Shown here: piece by piece, positions 34,618 through 42,524 of the stretch
Layout of the letters: each line of letters begins with the position of its first letter
Numbering within the stretch: position 1 is the stretch's first letter
Assembly (NCBI RefSeq): GCF_014651035.1
Contig: NZ_BMWC01000001.1
Location: 310,001 to 374,000 of the forward strand
Origin: Streptomyces lomondensis
GTDB taxonomy: Bacteria; Actinomycetota; Actinomycetes; Streptomycetales; Streptomycetaceae
Length of the DNA: 64,000 bases
Direction: 5' to 3'
Program-made: the position numbers and the translations under genes
The notes under the pieces: generated by a model
What the model was told of the DNA's origin: nothing
The model's database searches: none
What the model saw: only the letters and a program-made list of their open reading frames with translations

Positions 34618-36525
34618 TCACGGGGCGGTTTGCGCACCTTGGGGGTGGTGCGCCCGGTCCCTGGCGTACGGCTGGTACGACAGTCCGTAGCCGATGGGGT
34701 ACAGCACCTGCTCCGGATCATCCGCCCGCCGCACCGCCACCGGCAGCTTCCCGCGTGGCTCCACCCGTCCCGCGATCACCCGTGCGGCGGCCCGCAGTTC
34801 GACGTCGGTCCAGGAGTAGGCGGCCAGGCAGGCCGCGGCGGACGGCAGCTGGGCCACGTCGTACGGGTTGCGGATCGCGACCGCCACGACCGGCCTCCCG
34901 GTCGCCGCGAGCTGCTCGACCAGTGCCTTCTGGCTGCTGCTCGCCGTGACGTTGTAGGTGGCGGCCACGACCGCGTCCGCGTCCCGCGCCGCCGCGACGG
35001 CCCGGGCGATGGTCGCGGCGGAGGGTGCCGTGCCCGTCGGCAGGGCGGTGGCGGTGAAGCCCAGTTCGGTCAGCGCGCCCGCGAGCACGCCCGTGGGCGG
35101 CCCGGTCGTCCCCGACGGCGAGGCCGGATCGGCCCCGACCACGAGCACCTTGGGGTACCGCCGCCGGGACAGCGGCAGCAGCCGCCCCTCGTTGACGAGC
35201 AGCGTGGTCGTCCGCTCGGCGATCCGGTCGGCCGCCGCCAGATGCGCCCGGGTCCCGACGTTCCGGTCGACGCCGTCCTGGCCGACGTACGGCGAGCGGA
35301 ACAGCCCGAGCTTCGCCTTGAGCCGCAGGATCCGCAGGACCGACGCGTCGAGCCGGGCCTCGGTCAGCTCACCGCCGCGCACGGCGGTCAGGACGGCGTT
35401 CCAGGCGAGGTCCAGGTCGGGCGGGTTGAGGAGCTGGTCCACGCCCGCCTTCAGGGCGAGCACCGGCACCCGGTCGTCGCCGTACTTGGTGCGTACGCCC
35501 TCCATGCCGAGGGAGTCGGTGACCACGACCCCGTCGTAGCCGAGCTGCTCGCGCAGGATGCCGGTGAGGATGGGGCGGGAGAGGGTGGCCGGGTCGCCGG
35601 AGTCGTCCAGGGCCGGGACCATCAGGTGCGCGGTCATGATGGAGTCGATGCCGGCGGCGATCGCGGCCCGGAACGGCGGTGCGTCCAGCTTCTCCCACAG
35701 CTCCCGGCTGTGCGTGATGGTGGGGAAGCCGGTGTGGCTGTCGACGTTGGTGTCCCCGTGCCCGGGGAAGTGCTTGGCGGTCGCGGCGACCCCGGACCCC
35801 TGGTACCCGGCGACCTCGGCGGCCACCAGCGCGGCCACCGCCCGCGGGTCGGCGCCGAAGGAGCGGACGCCGATGACCGGGTTGGCCGGGTTGACGTTCA
35901 CGTCGGCCACGGGGGAGTAGTCCTGCCGGATCCCCATCGCCCGCAACTCGCGCCCGGCGATGCGGCCGAGGGCGCGCGCGTCGGACCGCGACCCGCCCGC
36001 CCCGATCGCCATGGCGCCCGGGAACAGCGTCGCGGGCCTGCCCACCCGCGCCACGATCCCGTGCTCCTGGTCGGTGGAGATCAGCACGGGCAGCCCGCGC
36101 GGCAGGTCGAGAGAGGCCTGCTGGATGCCGTCGGACAGGGCCGCGATCTGGTGCGGCTCGCGGGTGTTGTGCGCCCAGGCGAAGTAGATGATGCCGCCGA
36201 CCCGGTACTTCGCGACCAGCTCGGCGGCCGTACGGACCCCGATCTCCTTGAGGTTGGCGTCGATGTCGGCCTGGTCGGGGGCGGTGGCGGAGTGGCCGTA
36301 GACCCGCATCACGAAGAGCTGCCCGACCTTCTCCTCCAGCGTCATGCGGGAGACGAGGCCGCGGAGCAGGCGGTCGTCCGGGGCGTCGGCGGCGTACGCG
36401 GGCCCGGCGGCGGCCAGGGCGGCGGTGACGCCCGCGGTGGCGGCGAGGACGGTACGTCTGGAGGGCTGTGCGGTGCTTCCCGTGCTTCCCGTGCTTTCCG
36501 TGCTTCCCGTGCCGGTGTCGTGCAC
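34618..36525 (-). CDS. Tat-exported GH3 beta-N-acetylhexosaminidase-like enzyme
   Basis: A 635-residue glycoside hydrolase family 3 enzyme. After a Ser/Thr/Gly repeat region (residues 2-20), the twin-arginine signal SRRTVLAATAGVTAALAAAG leads export. The catalytic barrel carries the NagZ-type signature KHFPGHGDTNVDSHTG, whose His-Asp dyad acts as general acid, and the nucleophile Asp in VVTDSLGMEGV. A C-terminal alpha/beta domain (KVLVVGADPASPSGTT onward) follows. The expected activity is removal of N-acetylglucosamine from chitin or peptidoglycan fragments. GTG 36525 is chosen: AAGGAG lies 5 nt before it. An inverted repeat 50-90 bp upstream may regulate it. Confidence 0.88.
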   Translation of the reverse strand: MHDTGTGSTESTGSTGSTAQPSRRTVLAATAGVTAALAAAGPAYAADAPDDRLLRGLVSRMTLEEKVGQLFVMRVYGHSATAPDQADIDANLKEIGVRTAAELVAKYRVGGIIYFAWAHNTREPHQIAALSDGIQQASLDLPRGLPVLISTDQEHGIVARVGRPATLFPGAMAIGAGGSRSDARALGRIAGRELRAMGIRQDYSPVADVNVNPANPVIGVRSFGADPRAVAALVAAEVAGYQGSGVAATAKHFPGHGDTNVDSHTGFPTITHSRELWEKLDAPPFRAAIAAGIDSIMTAHLMVPALDDSGDPATLSRPILTGILREQLGYDGVVVTDSLGMEGVRTKYGDDRVPVLALKAGVDQLLNPPDLDLAWNAVLTAVRGGELTEARLDASVLRILRLKAKLGLFRSPYVGQDGVDRNVGTRAHLAAADRIAERTTTLLVNEGRLLPLSRRRYPKVLVVGADPASPSGTTGPPTGVLAGALTELGFTATALPTGTAPSAATIARAVAAARDADAVVAATYNVTASSSQKALVEQLAATGRPVVAVAIRNPYDVAQLPSAAACLAAYSWTDVELRAAARVIAGRVEPRGKLPVAVRRADDPEQVLYPIGYGLSYQPYARDRAHHPQGAQTAP

Positions 36526-36577
36526 GTGGGCTCCTTCCGGAGGTGATCCGCTCGGATCCGCTGAAGGAAATCTGAAG

Positions 36578-36614
36578 GAAACTTCCAGGAGGTCACCAAT
36601 AACCGGGAAGTTTC
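36578..36614. promoter_or_regulatory. Inverted repeat upstream of the GH3 gene
   Basis: GAAACTTCC (36578-36586) and GGAAGTTTC (36606-36614) are perfect inverted copies 19 bp apart, 53-89 bp upstream of the GH3 start. A CTGAAGGAAA/TCTGAAGGAAA direct repeat overlaps the nearer arm. It is an operator or leader-hairpin candidate. Confidence 0.5.
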
Positions 36615-36904
36615 TGCCAGTCAAGGGAATGCACAGTAACCAACGAGTGGCCGCCACCGGCGCGGTTGGAGGGGGGCGCGCCGATGGCGGTGGTGCCGCC
36701 GGCCGCGGTACGGCGGAGAGGGTGGTCAGCGATCGCAGCCAGCAGCGAGGGCCGACACCGCACCGAGGTGACTCCCCGGCGGCCTCGGATTGGACGATCC
36801 GGGTCCGGCACGGGTTCCCGACTCGGCCCGGATTCACGGAAATCGGTACGCGCGATGCGCCAGGGGCTCAACGGGGTTGCCGAGCCGCTGATTTCGGCCA
36901 CCGC
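36615..36904. other. Gap between GH3 gene and lasso transporter gene
   Basis: Nearly 290 bp with no convincing gene. Short open frames exist on both strands but lack ribosome sites, family features or codon-bias support. It would hold the GH3 promoter and the 3' end of the lasso operon transcript; I found no clear terminator. Confidence 0.5.
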
Positions 36905-38692
36905 TCACCCGGCCCCCGCGCGGGACGCGTCGGCGTCCCCGGGCTGCTGGGTGTGGACGAGGCGCCGGTAGTGCTCGCTGGTGGCGGCCAGCCGGGCGTG
37001 GCTGCCGGTGGCGACGATCCGGCCCTCGTCGAGGACGAGGACCAGGTCCGCGGCGCGGATCGTCGACATGCGGTGGGCGATCACCAGCAGCGTGCACTCC
37101 GCCGAGGCGTCGCGGATCGACCGGCGCAGCGCCGCCTCGCTGACGGCGTCCAGGTGCGCGGTCGGCTCGTCCAGCAGCAGCAGCCGGGGCCGGGCCAGCA
37201 GGGAGCGGGCGATGGCGATCCGCTGGCGCTCCCCGCCGGACAGCGCCGTGCCGTGCTCCCCGGCGTCGGTCTCCAGGCCGTGCGGCAGCCGGGCCACCAG
37301 ATCCGTGAGGTGCACCATGCCGACGACCCGCTCCACCTCCTCGGGCGTGGCGTCGGGGACGGCGTACGTCAGGTTCTCCCGCAGCGTGCCGTACAGCACC
37401 GGAGCCTGCTGCTCCACCAGGCCGACCCGGGCCCGGTGCGCCGCGCGGCCCACCGCCCGTACGTCCCGGCCGTCGAACTCGATCCGGCCGCGGTCGGGGT
37501 CGTAGAACCGCTCGACGAGCGCGAAGACGGTGGACTTGCCGACGCCGGAGCTGCCGATCAGGGCGACATGGGCGTGCTCGGGCACCTCGAAGGACACCCC
37601 GCGCAGGACGGGCCGGGCCGGTTCGTAGCCGAACCAGACGTCCCGGAAGGCCAGCAGGGGAGGCCGGGCGGCGCCGTCGCGAGAGGGCGCCGGCCGCCGG
37701 GGCGCCGTGTCCCGCTCGGTGGGCAGGGACAGCACCTCCGTGATCCGGCGGTAGGCGCCCACGCCCTGTTGCATGGTGCTGACGGACTGGAACACGGTCC
37801 CGATCGGGCCCACCAGATAGATCATGTACAGCAGGAAGGCGGCCAGGTCCGCCAGCGATCCCTGCCGGTCGGCGACCCGCAGACCGCCGATCAGCAGCAC
37901 GACGACGAACGACCCCTTCACGGCCAGTTCGACGGCGGGTGCCACCACCGCGTCCAGCTTCGCCATCCGCACGCTGCCCGCGTACGCCGACCTGGCCCCG
38001 CCGCCGATGCGCTCCGACTCGCGCTGCTCGGCGCGGCTGGCCCGGACGGTGCGGATGGCGCCGAGCGCCCGTTCCAGGTCGGCGGTCATCGCACCCGTGG
38101 CCTGCTGGGTGGCCAGGGACGCGGACGCGATGCCGCGCAGCACCGAGGCGACCAGCACCGTGCCCAGCGTCACCACCGCCAGTACGACGAGGAACAGCGT
38201 CCAGTCCAGCCAGATCATCAGCGCCACGACCCCGGCCAGCCCGATCCCCCCGGTCACCGCGTCCGTGAACCCCTCGGCGACCAGCAGCCGCAGCGTGGTG
38301 CTGTCGGTGCTGACGCGGGAGATCAGGTCGCCGACGCGGTGCCGGTCGTAGGAGGCCATGGGCAGCCGCAGCACATGCCGGATCAGCCCCAGCCGGATGC
38401 CCAGCACGACACCCTCGCCGGTGCGGGCCAGCACGTACTGGGCGAGGCCCTGCACCAGCGCCTGGGCCAGGAAGAACACCACGAGGAGGACGACGACCGG
38501 CCCGATCGTGCTCCCGGACGCGGCCGACTCGATCACCCGTCGCACCAGCAGCGGCTGGGCGAGACCGAGCGCCGACGCGCCCAGCGTCAGCAGCACCGCG
38601 AGGGCGACCCGCCTGCGGTGCCCGCGCAGCAGGCGCAGCACGGCCCGGGGGCCCACCCGGTCACCCGCGGTTTGCCGCTTCATGTCGGGCAC
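36905..38692 (-). CDS. Lasso peptide ABC exporter (D protein)
   Basis: A 595-residue half-exporter with an N-terminal six-helix transmembrane domain (ALAVLLTLGASALGLAQPLLVRR onward) and a C-terminal ATPase: Walker A GSSGVGKST, signature LSGGERQRIAIARSL, Walker B LLLLDEPTAHLD with the catalytic Glu, and H-loop IAHRMST. It would work as a homodimer. It is the last gene of the minus-strand lasso unit A-C-B1-B2-D, so its likely cargo is the mature lasso peptide, also giving self-protection. GTG 38692 has AAGGA 4 nt upstream; ATG 38683 is also possible. The start region lies within a 41-bp tandem duplication. Confidence 0.9.
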   Translation of the reverse strand: MPDMKRQTAGDRVGPRAVLRLLRGHRRRVALAVLLTLGASALGLAQPLLVRRVIESAASGSTIGPVVVLLVVFFLAQALVQGLAQYVLARTGEGVVLGIRLGLIRHVLRLPMASYDRHRVGDLISRVSTDSTTLRLLVAEGFTDAVTGGIGLAGVVALMIWLDWTLFLVVLAVVTLGTVLVASVLRGIASASLATQQATGAMTADLERALGAIRTVRASRAEQRESERIGGGARSAYAGSVRMAKLDAVVAPAVELAVKGSFVVVLLIGGLRVADRQGSLADLAAFLLYMIYLVGPIGTVFQSVSTMQQGVGAYRRITEVLSLPTERDTAPRRPAPSRDGAARPPLLAFRDVWFGYEPARPVLRGVSFEVPEHAHVALIGSSGVGKSTVFALVERFYDPDRGRIEFDGRDVRAVGRAAHRARVGLVEQQAPVLYGTLRENLTYAVPDATPEEVERVVGMVHLTDLVARLPHGLETDAGEHGTALSGGERQRIAIARSLLARPRLLLLDEPTAHLDAVSEAALRRSIRDASAECTLLVIAHRMSTIRAADLVLVLDEGRIVATGSHARLAATSEHYRRLVHTQQPGDADASRAGAG

Positions 38693-38760
38693 TCAGTCCT
38701 TACCGGACCCGGCGTCCGCTTCATGTCCGGCCCTCACGGCTGACCGGACCCGGCGTCCGC
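38679..38760 (-). repeat. 41-bp tandem duplication at the B2-D gene junction
   Basis: Bases 38679-38719 and 38720-38760 are adjacent copies matching at 35 of 41 positions. The 38720-38760 copy contains the B2 stop codon, while the 38679-38719 copy carries the ribosome site and start of the transporter gene. The 38720-38760 copy also retains an ATG-AAG-CGG that now opens only a 14-codon frame. Confidence 0.9.
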
Positions 38761-39225
38761 CGCCCGTCCGGCACGCACCGCCGACCCGTCCCGCCCCCCG
38801 TCCCCCGCGCACGGCACGGTGAACAGCGGCCGGAAGTAGCCGGGCGGGTACTCCTCGCCCACCGGCACCCCCTCCGCCTCCACCCAGGCGTGCGCGCCGA
38901 AGGGCGGCAGGCGCCGGGCCCCCACGCACCAGGTGGGCCACCGGCCGTGCAGGCGGCACAGCAGGGCCGTGGCCAGGGACCGGGGCAGGCAGCCCTCCCG
39001 CCCCGCGCACGCCAGGCTGACGGCGACCACGGCGTCCCGGGCCGCCCGCGTCTGCTCGACGGTGGCCGGGCGGGCACCCCGGCTGAGCCGGTCCAGCACG
39101 GTCCGCACGCGCCGGGGCCGCCGGGTGGCCAGCAGCCGCGCGGCAGCCACCACCAGTCGTACAACCAGCCGCCGCCGCAGCGGCACCGAGCGCGGATCGT
39201 GCGCGACGACCTCCGGCGAGCTCAT
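38734..39225 (-). CDS. Lasso peptide leader peptidase (B2, transglutaminase-like)
   Basis: A 163-residue protein of the lasso B2 family, a transglutaminase-fold cysteine protease that cuts the leader from the precursor. The catalytic Cys79 is in AGREGCLPRSLATALL and His112 in PPFGAHAWVEAEGVPVGE; the third triad residue would follow in that segment. The N-terminal ~55 residues are Arg-rich and helical. The start overlaps the B1 stop by 4 nt (ATGA at 39222-39225), so B1 and B2 are translated together, as expected since B1 delivers the precursor to B2. The C-terminus lies in the first copy of a tandem duplication and may have been altered by it. Confidence 0.92.
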   Translation of the reverse strand: MSSPEVVAHDPRSVPLRRRLVVRLVVAAARLLATRRPRRVRTVLDRLSRGARPATVEQTRAARDAVVAVSLACAGREGCLPRSLATALLCRLHGRWPTWCVGARRLPPFGAHAWVEAEGVPVGEEYPPGYFRPLFTVPCAGDGGRDGSAVRAGRAADAGSGQP

Positions 39226-39512
39226 GACGACCGCCCGCGCACCCCGTGCCGCGTGTCCTCCTCCACCAGGCCCGCCGCCCGCAGCTCGCCGATCAGCTCC
39301 CGGACGTCCCGCCCGGCGCTGTCGGCGTCCACCTCGTACTCGGCGGTGAGCTCCCGCACGGCCTCCTCGGCGCCCCTGCCGTCCAGCAGCGCCCGGACGA
39401 CCACGGCGGCGGTGGGATTGAGGGTCCAGTACTGGTCGCGGTCCTCGTCCAGCAGCGCGATCCCGTAGTCGGTCTCGGCGGTGTACACACCCGCACGCAG
39501 CTTCAGCGTCAT
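39222..39512 (-). CDS. Lasso peptide leader-binding protein (B1, PqqD-like RiPP recognition element)
   Basis: A 96-residue protein with the PqqD/RRE fold: LRAGVYTAETDYGIALLDEDRDQYWTLNPTAAVVVRALLDG, with beta strands and then helices carrying EEAVRELTAEYEVD and VRELIGELRAAGLVE. B1 proteins grip the leader motif Y-x2-P-x-L-x3-G-x-F of lasso precursors, which is present in the small gene upstream. It follows the cyclase gene by 16 bp and overlaps B2 by 4 nt. The last ~10 residues are basic. Length and architecture are normal for split actinobacterial B1 proteins. Confidence 0.93.
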   Translation of the reverse strand: MTLKLRAGVYTAETDYGIALLDEDRDQYWTLNPTAAVVVRALLDGRGAEEAVRELTAEYEVDADSAGRDVRELIGELRAAGLVEEDTRHGVRGRSS

Positions 39513-39528
39513 GACGTCTCCCTCGGGC

Positions 39529-41361
39529 TCAGGACGGTACGGCCGCTGCGCCCCGGAGCGTGCGCAGCCAGAGCTCGCACGCCACCGTCCGGTACAGGGC
39601 GTCGAACTGGAGCGACGGGGGCAGCGGACGGCGGCAGACCTCGCGCAGGGCGTCGGCGTCGACCAGGCCCAGCCGGGCCAGCCGCGAGTCCTCGCACAGC
39701 GCGAGCAGCTCGGCCCGGTTCTCCCGCAGCCCGGCCTCCACGTCGTGCGAGCCCTCGTCCTTGGTGTGGCGGGCCAGGCTCTCCTCGGGCACCACGCCCC
39801 GCATGGCCTCGACGATCAGCGGCTTGTACCGCCAGGGCGTGACCCGGTCCTGCGGCCGCACCGCCAGGCCCGCCTCGACGACCCGGTCGTCGTAGTACGG
39901 GGCGGCGAGGGACACCCCGAACCGCGCGGCCATCTGCCCCAGCTGCCGGACCATCCGGGAGGTGCTCCGCATCGCCTCCAGCTCGACGTGCTGCCCGCGC
40001 GTGGCGGCCAGCGGCTCCGCCGTCCGGGCCGCGTCGCGGATCACGTCCCGCACGGCCGCGACGGCGTCCGGCGACGCCCACGGGGGCAGCCGCGGCGGCA
40101 TCCCCCAGTCCAGGGTCGGGGTGTCCTCCGGGGGCGGTACGGCGGTGAGCTGCTCGGCGACGCGGGCGAGCCAGGCCCGGTAGGGGCTGCCGTCCCGCAG
40201 CTGCCGCAGCGTCTGCCGGTACGACCACGGGCGCTGGGCGGCGAACCCCCGCACCCGCTGCCACGCCACCCGTGGACGGCTGCGCAGCAGCGCGTGCAGA
40301 TGCGCCGGCGAACCGGCGAGCAGCTCGTCCCCGCCGAACCCGGTCAGATGCAGCCGTGAGCCGCGCGCCGCCGCGGACCGCGGGATCACCAGCCATCCGC
40401 CGCGGTGGACGACGGCCGGACACGGCTCGTCGAACAGGTCGTCCGCCTCGCCCAGGCCGTCGTACACCAACGGCACCTCGTCCCCGGCGAGGACATGGTG
40501 CTCGACGCCGTCCAGCCCGGCCACGGTGCGGCGGGCCCAGGTCGCGTCGTCGCTCATGGGGTCGCGGCCGTCGGCGGTGTAGGCGACGACCCGCGCGCTC
40601 CCGCCGGCCGCCAGACAGCACACGGAGGTCGAGTCCAGCCCGCCCAGGTCACAGCTCACCAGCCGGCGGCCCCGGACCCGGGCCGCCACGGCGGCGCCCA
40701 GCGCCTCCCGCAGTCTCGCGGCGCCCTCGGCCATCGGCACGACCGGCTCGGGCGGGCTCCAGAACGGGGCCTGCCGCTCCCGGCCGTCCCCGTCGAGCAG
40801 CAGGAAGTGGCCGCCCGGCAGCACCTGTACGCCGTGCCACACGGGCTGTCCCGCCACCGGATGCAGCGCGAACGAGTTCAGCAGCCGGACCGCCAGTTGC
40901 CGCTCGTCGATCCGCGCCCCGAGCAGCCGGGCGAGGACATCGGCCCGATCACCGGCCACCACCGCGTCCCCGACACGGGCGTGGAAGACGGGCCGCAGCC
41001 CCGTGACGCTGCCCTGCACACGAACGCGGCCGCCGACGGAGGCGACCAGATGGAAACTCCCGGCGAACGAGCCGGCCGGTCCGTCGCAGTCGGCGACGGA
41101 CCGCAACCGCCCGGCGACCGCGCTCAGTTCCCCGGCGGCGACGGCGTGCTCACCGAGCACCGCGACGCGGGAGGGCCCGGCCGCACCGACGGTCAGGGCC
41201 CCGTCGTCCCAGCGGCCGAGCAGCCAGGGTCGCCCCGAGGAATGGCTCACCTCCCGCACGGCGCAGCGGCGCAGGGCGGCGCCGACCGGGGCGGCGTCGG
41301 CGCAGTCCGGTAGAACCACGAACCAGCCCGGGAGTGCGTCGGAGTCGGCGAAACGGTCCAC
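39529..41361 (-). CDS. Lasso peptide macrolactam synthetase (C, asparagine synthetase-like)
   Basis: A 610-residue homolog of asparagine synthetase B. The N-terminal ~190 residues are a glutaminase-like domain without the initiating Cys. The synthetase domain has the PP-loop SCDLGGLDST (236-245), HLTGFGGDELLAGSPAHL, and the C-terminal APYYDDRVVEAGLAVRP and YKPLIVEAM segments. The family adenylates an Asp or Glu side chain in the core and joins it to the N-terminal amine. GTG 41361 has GAGGAGGG about 8 nt before it. It follows the precursor gene by 77 bp and precedes B1 by 16 bp. Nothing in the PP-loop suggests loss of activity. Confidence 0.93.
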   Translation of the reverse strand: MDRFADSDALPGWFVVLPDCADAAPVGAALRRCAVREVSHSSGRPWLLGRWDDGALTVGAAGPSRVAVLGEHAVAAGELSAVAGRLRSVADCDGPAGSFAGSFHLVASVGGRVRVQGSVTGLRPVFHARVGDAVVAGDRADVLARLLGARIDERQLAVRLLNSFALHPVAGQPVWHGVQVLPGGHFLLLDGDGRERQAPFWSPPEPVVPMAEGAARLREALGAAVAARVRGRRLVSCDLGGLDSTSVCCLAAGGSARVVAYTADGRDPMSDDATWARRTVAGLDGVEHHVLAGDEVPLVYDGLGEADDLFDEPCPAVVHRGGWLVIPRSAAARGSRLHLTGFGGDELLAGSPAHLHALLRSRPRVAWQRVRGFAAQRPWSYRQTLRQLRDGSPYRAWLARVAEQLTAVPPPEDTPTLDWGMPPRLPPWASPDAVAAVRDVIRDAARTAEPLAATRGQHVELEAMRSTSRMVRQLGQMAARFGVSLAAPYYDDRVVEAGLAVRPQDRVTPWRYKPLIVEAMRGVVPEESLARHTKDEGSHDVEAGLRENRAELLALCEDSRLARLGLVDADALREVCRRPLPPSLQFDALYRTVACELWLRTLRGAAAVPS

Positions 41362-41438
41362 GCGGACGCCCTCCTCGCTCCCGGGCCCGTTCCCCTGGGG
41401 GAAGCTAGGGGAACAACCGATGCGTCACAGGCTGAACC

Positions 41439-41534
41439 TCAGACGGATGATCCGTTCGGGCCCTCTGTTGGTGCCAGGCCGGTGGCGCGGAAAGTGCCGA
41501 CCGCGGTCAGCGTCGGACGCTCGTACGCACGCAT
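41439..41534 (-). CDS. Lasso peptide precursor (A) with unusual core
   Basis: A 31-residue peptide, the first gene of the lasso unit. ATG 41534 has AAGGGGG 8 nt upstream. The leader matches the actinobacterial recognition motif exactly: Tyr4, Pro7, Leu9, Gly13, Phe15 (YERPTLTAVGTF). Thr18 should be the penultimate leader residue, making the core the 12 residues 20-31, LAPTEGPNGSSV. In that core the only acidic residue, Glu24, is position 5, while position 8 is Asn27; lasso rings normally close on Asp/Glu at 7-9. Cleavage further upstream, with the core starting at Arg16, Ala17 or Thr18, would place Glu24 at 9, 8 or 7. The reading frame also continues upstream for 21 codons, but those codons have no leader features. 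Confidence 0.82.
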   Translation of the reverse strand: MRAYERPTLTAVGTFRATGLAPTEGPNGSSV

Positions 41535-41709
41535 TTCATGCACCCCCTTTCCGTATTCGGTCCTCCGGTGTTTTCGGGTGCCGATGAAACGCGGCATTCA
41601 CGTTCCAACTTCTCTTCCCAGCCTAGACTTTGACGGCCGAATTGCCCACTTGAGCCGAGAACTGCCGTTCCTGTTCAATTGTTGACGGCGGCAGCAGACG
41701 GAATGCTTT

Positions 41710-42513
41710 TCACGCCGATTCGTTCAGCAGCCTGCTCAAGTGCTCCCGCCCCGCCCCGAGCAGGTCCGGCAGCGGGGCCGCGGACTCGTACCACCGCTTC
41801 TCGTACTCCCAGCACAGCCAGCCGTCCCAGCCGTGCCGGGAGAGGACCTCCACGCACTCGGCCAGCGGCAGGACGCCCGCGCCGAGGGGCAGCGGGGTGG
41901 TGTCCTCGGCGGAGGCGATGTCCTTGATCTGGACGTAGCCGAGGTGGGGAGAGAGGGCCGCGTAGGTCTCCGACGGCTGCTCGCCGCCCAGCCAGGTGTG
42001 CATGACGTCCCAGAGGGCGCCGACCTGGCGGTGGCCGACCAGGCCGAGGACGCGCATCGCGTCGGCGGCCGTGCGGTGCGAGTCGTGGGTTTCGAGGAGG
42101 ATGCGCACGCCGAGGTCGGTGGCGTGTTCGGCGGCCGTGCCCAGCCGGCGGGCGGCCGTCGCGTCGGCCTCCTGCGGGGTCTGGACGTCCAGGTCGCCGC
42201 CGGGGAAGACCCGGATGTACGGGGCGCCGAGGTCGTGGGCCAGGTCGAGGAGGGCGCGGATCTCGGCCAGGACGGGTTCGTCGTCGCCCGGCGCGGCGAC
42301 CCGCGCGTAGCCCGCCAGGCCCAGGATCTCTACGCCCGCCCCCTTGAACTCGGCCGCCACCTCGGCCCGCTGAGCCGGGTCGAGGTCGGTGTGGACCGGT
42401 TCCTCGGGGTGGGTGCGCAACTCGACGCCGTGATAGCCGTGCGCGCTCGCGAGCCGCAGCACGTCGGGCAGGGGCAGGCCGGGGACACCGAGGGTGGAGA
42501 ACGCGAGCTTCAT
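41710..42513 (-). CDS. Sugar phosphate isomerase/epimerase family TIM-barrel protein
   Basis: A 267-residue xylose isomerase-like/AP-endonuclease-2 TIM barrel starting MKLAFSTLGVPGLPLPDVLRLASAHGYHGVELR at ATG 42513. Metal-ligand segments are visible: LLETHDSHRTA, VGALWDVMHTWLGGE, LGYVQIKD and the final CWEYEKRWYE with Glu. Members isomerise, epimerise or dehydrate sugars, inositols and related compounds. No operon partner with a matching function is adjacent; a MarR-GNAT gene ends 12 bp upstream on the same strand. Its stop is 175 bp from the lasso precursor start, with no continuity of function. Confidence 0.85.
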   Translation of the reverse strand: MKLAFSTLGVPGLPLPDVLRLASAHGYHGVELRTHPEEPVHTDLDPAQRAEVAAEFKGAGVEILGLAGYARVAAPGDDEPVLAEIRALLDLAHDLGAPYIRVFPGGDLDVQTPQEADATAARRLGTAAEHATDLGVRILLETHDSHRTAADAMRVLGLVGHRQVGALWDVMHTWLGGEQPSETYAALSPHLGYVQIKDIASAEDTTPLPLGAGVLPLAECVEVLSRHGWDGWLCWEYEKRWYESAAPLPDLLGAGREHLSRLLNESA

Positions 42514-42524
42514 GTGGACGGACC

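Noticed and set aside
36593..36901. A 102-codon minus-strand frame between the GH3 and lasso exporter genes
   Set aside because: No ribosome site, no domain and no supporting codon pattern.
41535..41597. Extending the lasso precursor by 21 codons to an upstream ATG
   Set aside because: The extra residues have no leader features, and the ATG at 41534 has AAGGGGG at 8 nt.
41620..41680. Promoter for the lasso operon (TAGGCT as -10 box)
   Set aside because: No acceptable -35 box at normal spacing; the match is too weak to report as a feature.
41482..41685. A 67-codon plus-strand frame over the lasso precursor
   Set aside because: Antisense to the precursor, which has the leader motif and a ribosome site; this frame has neither.
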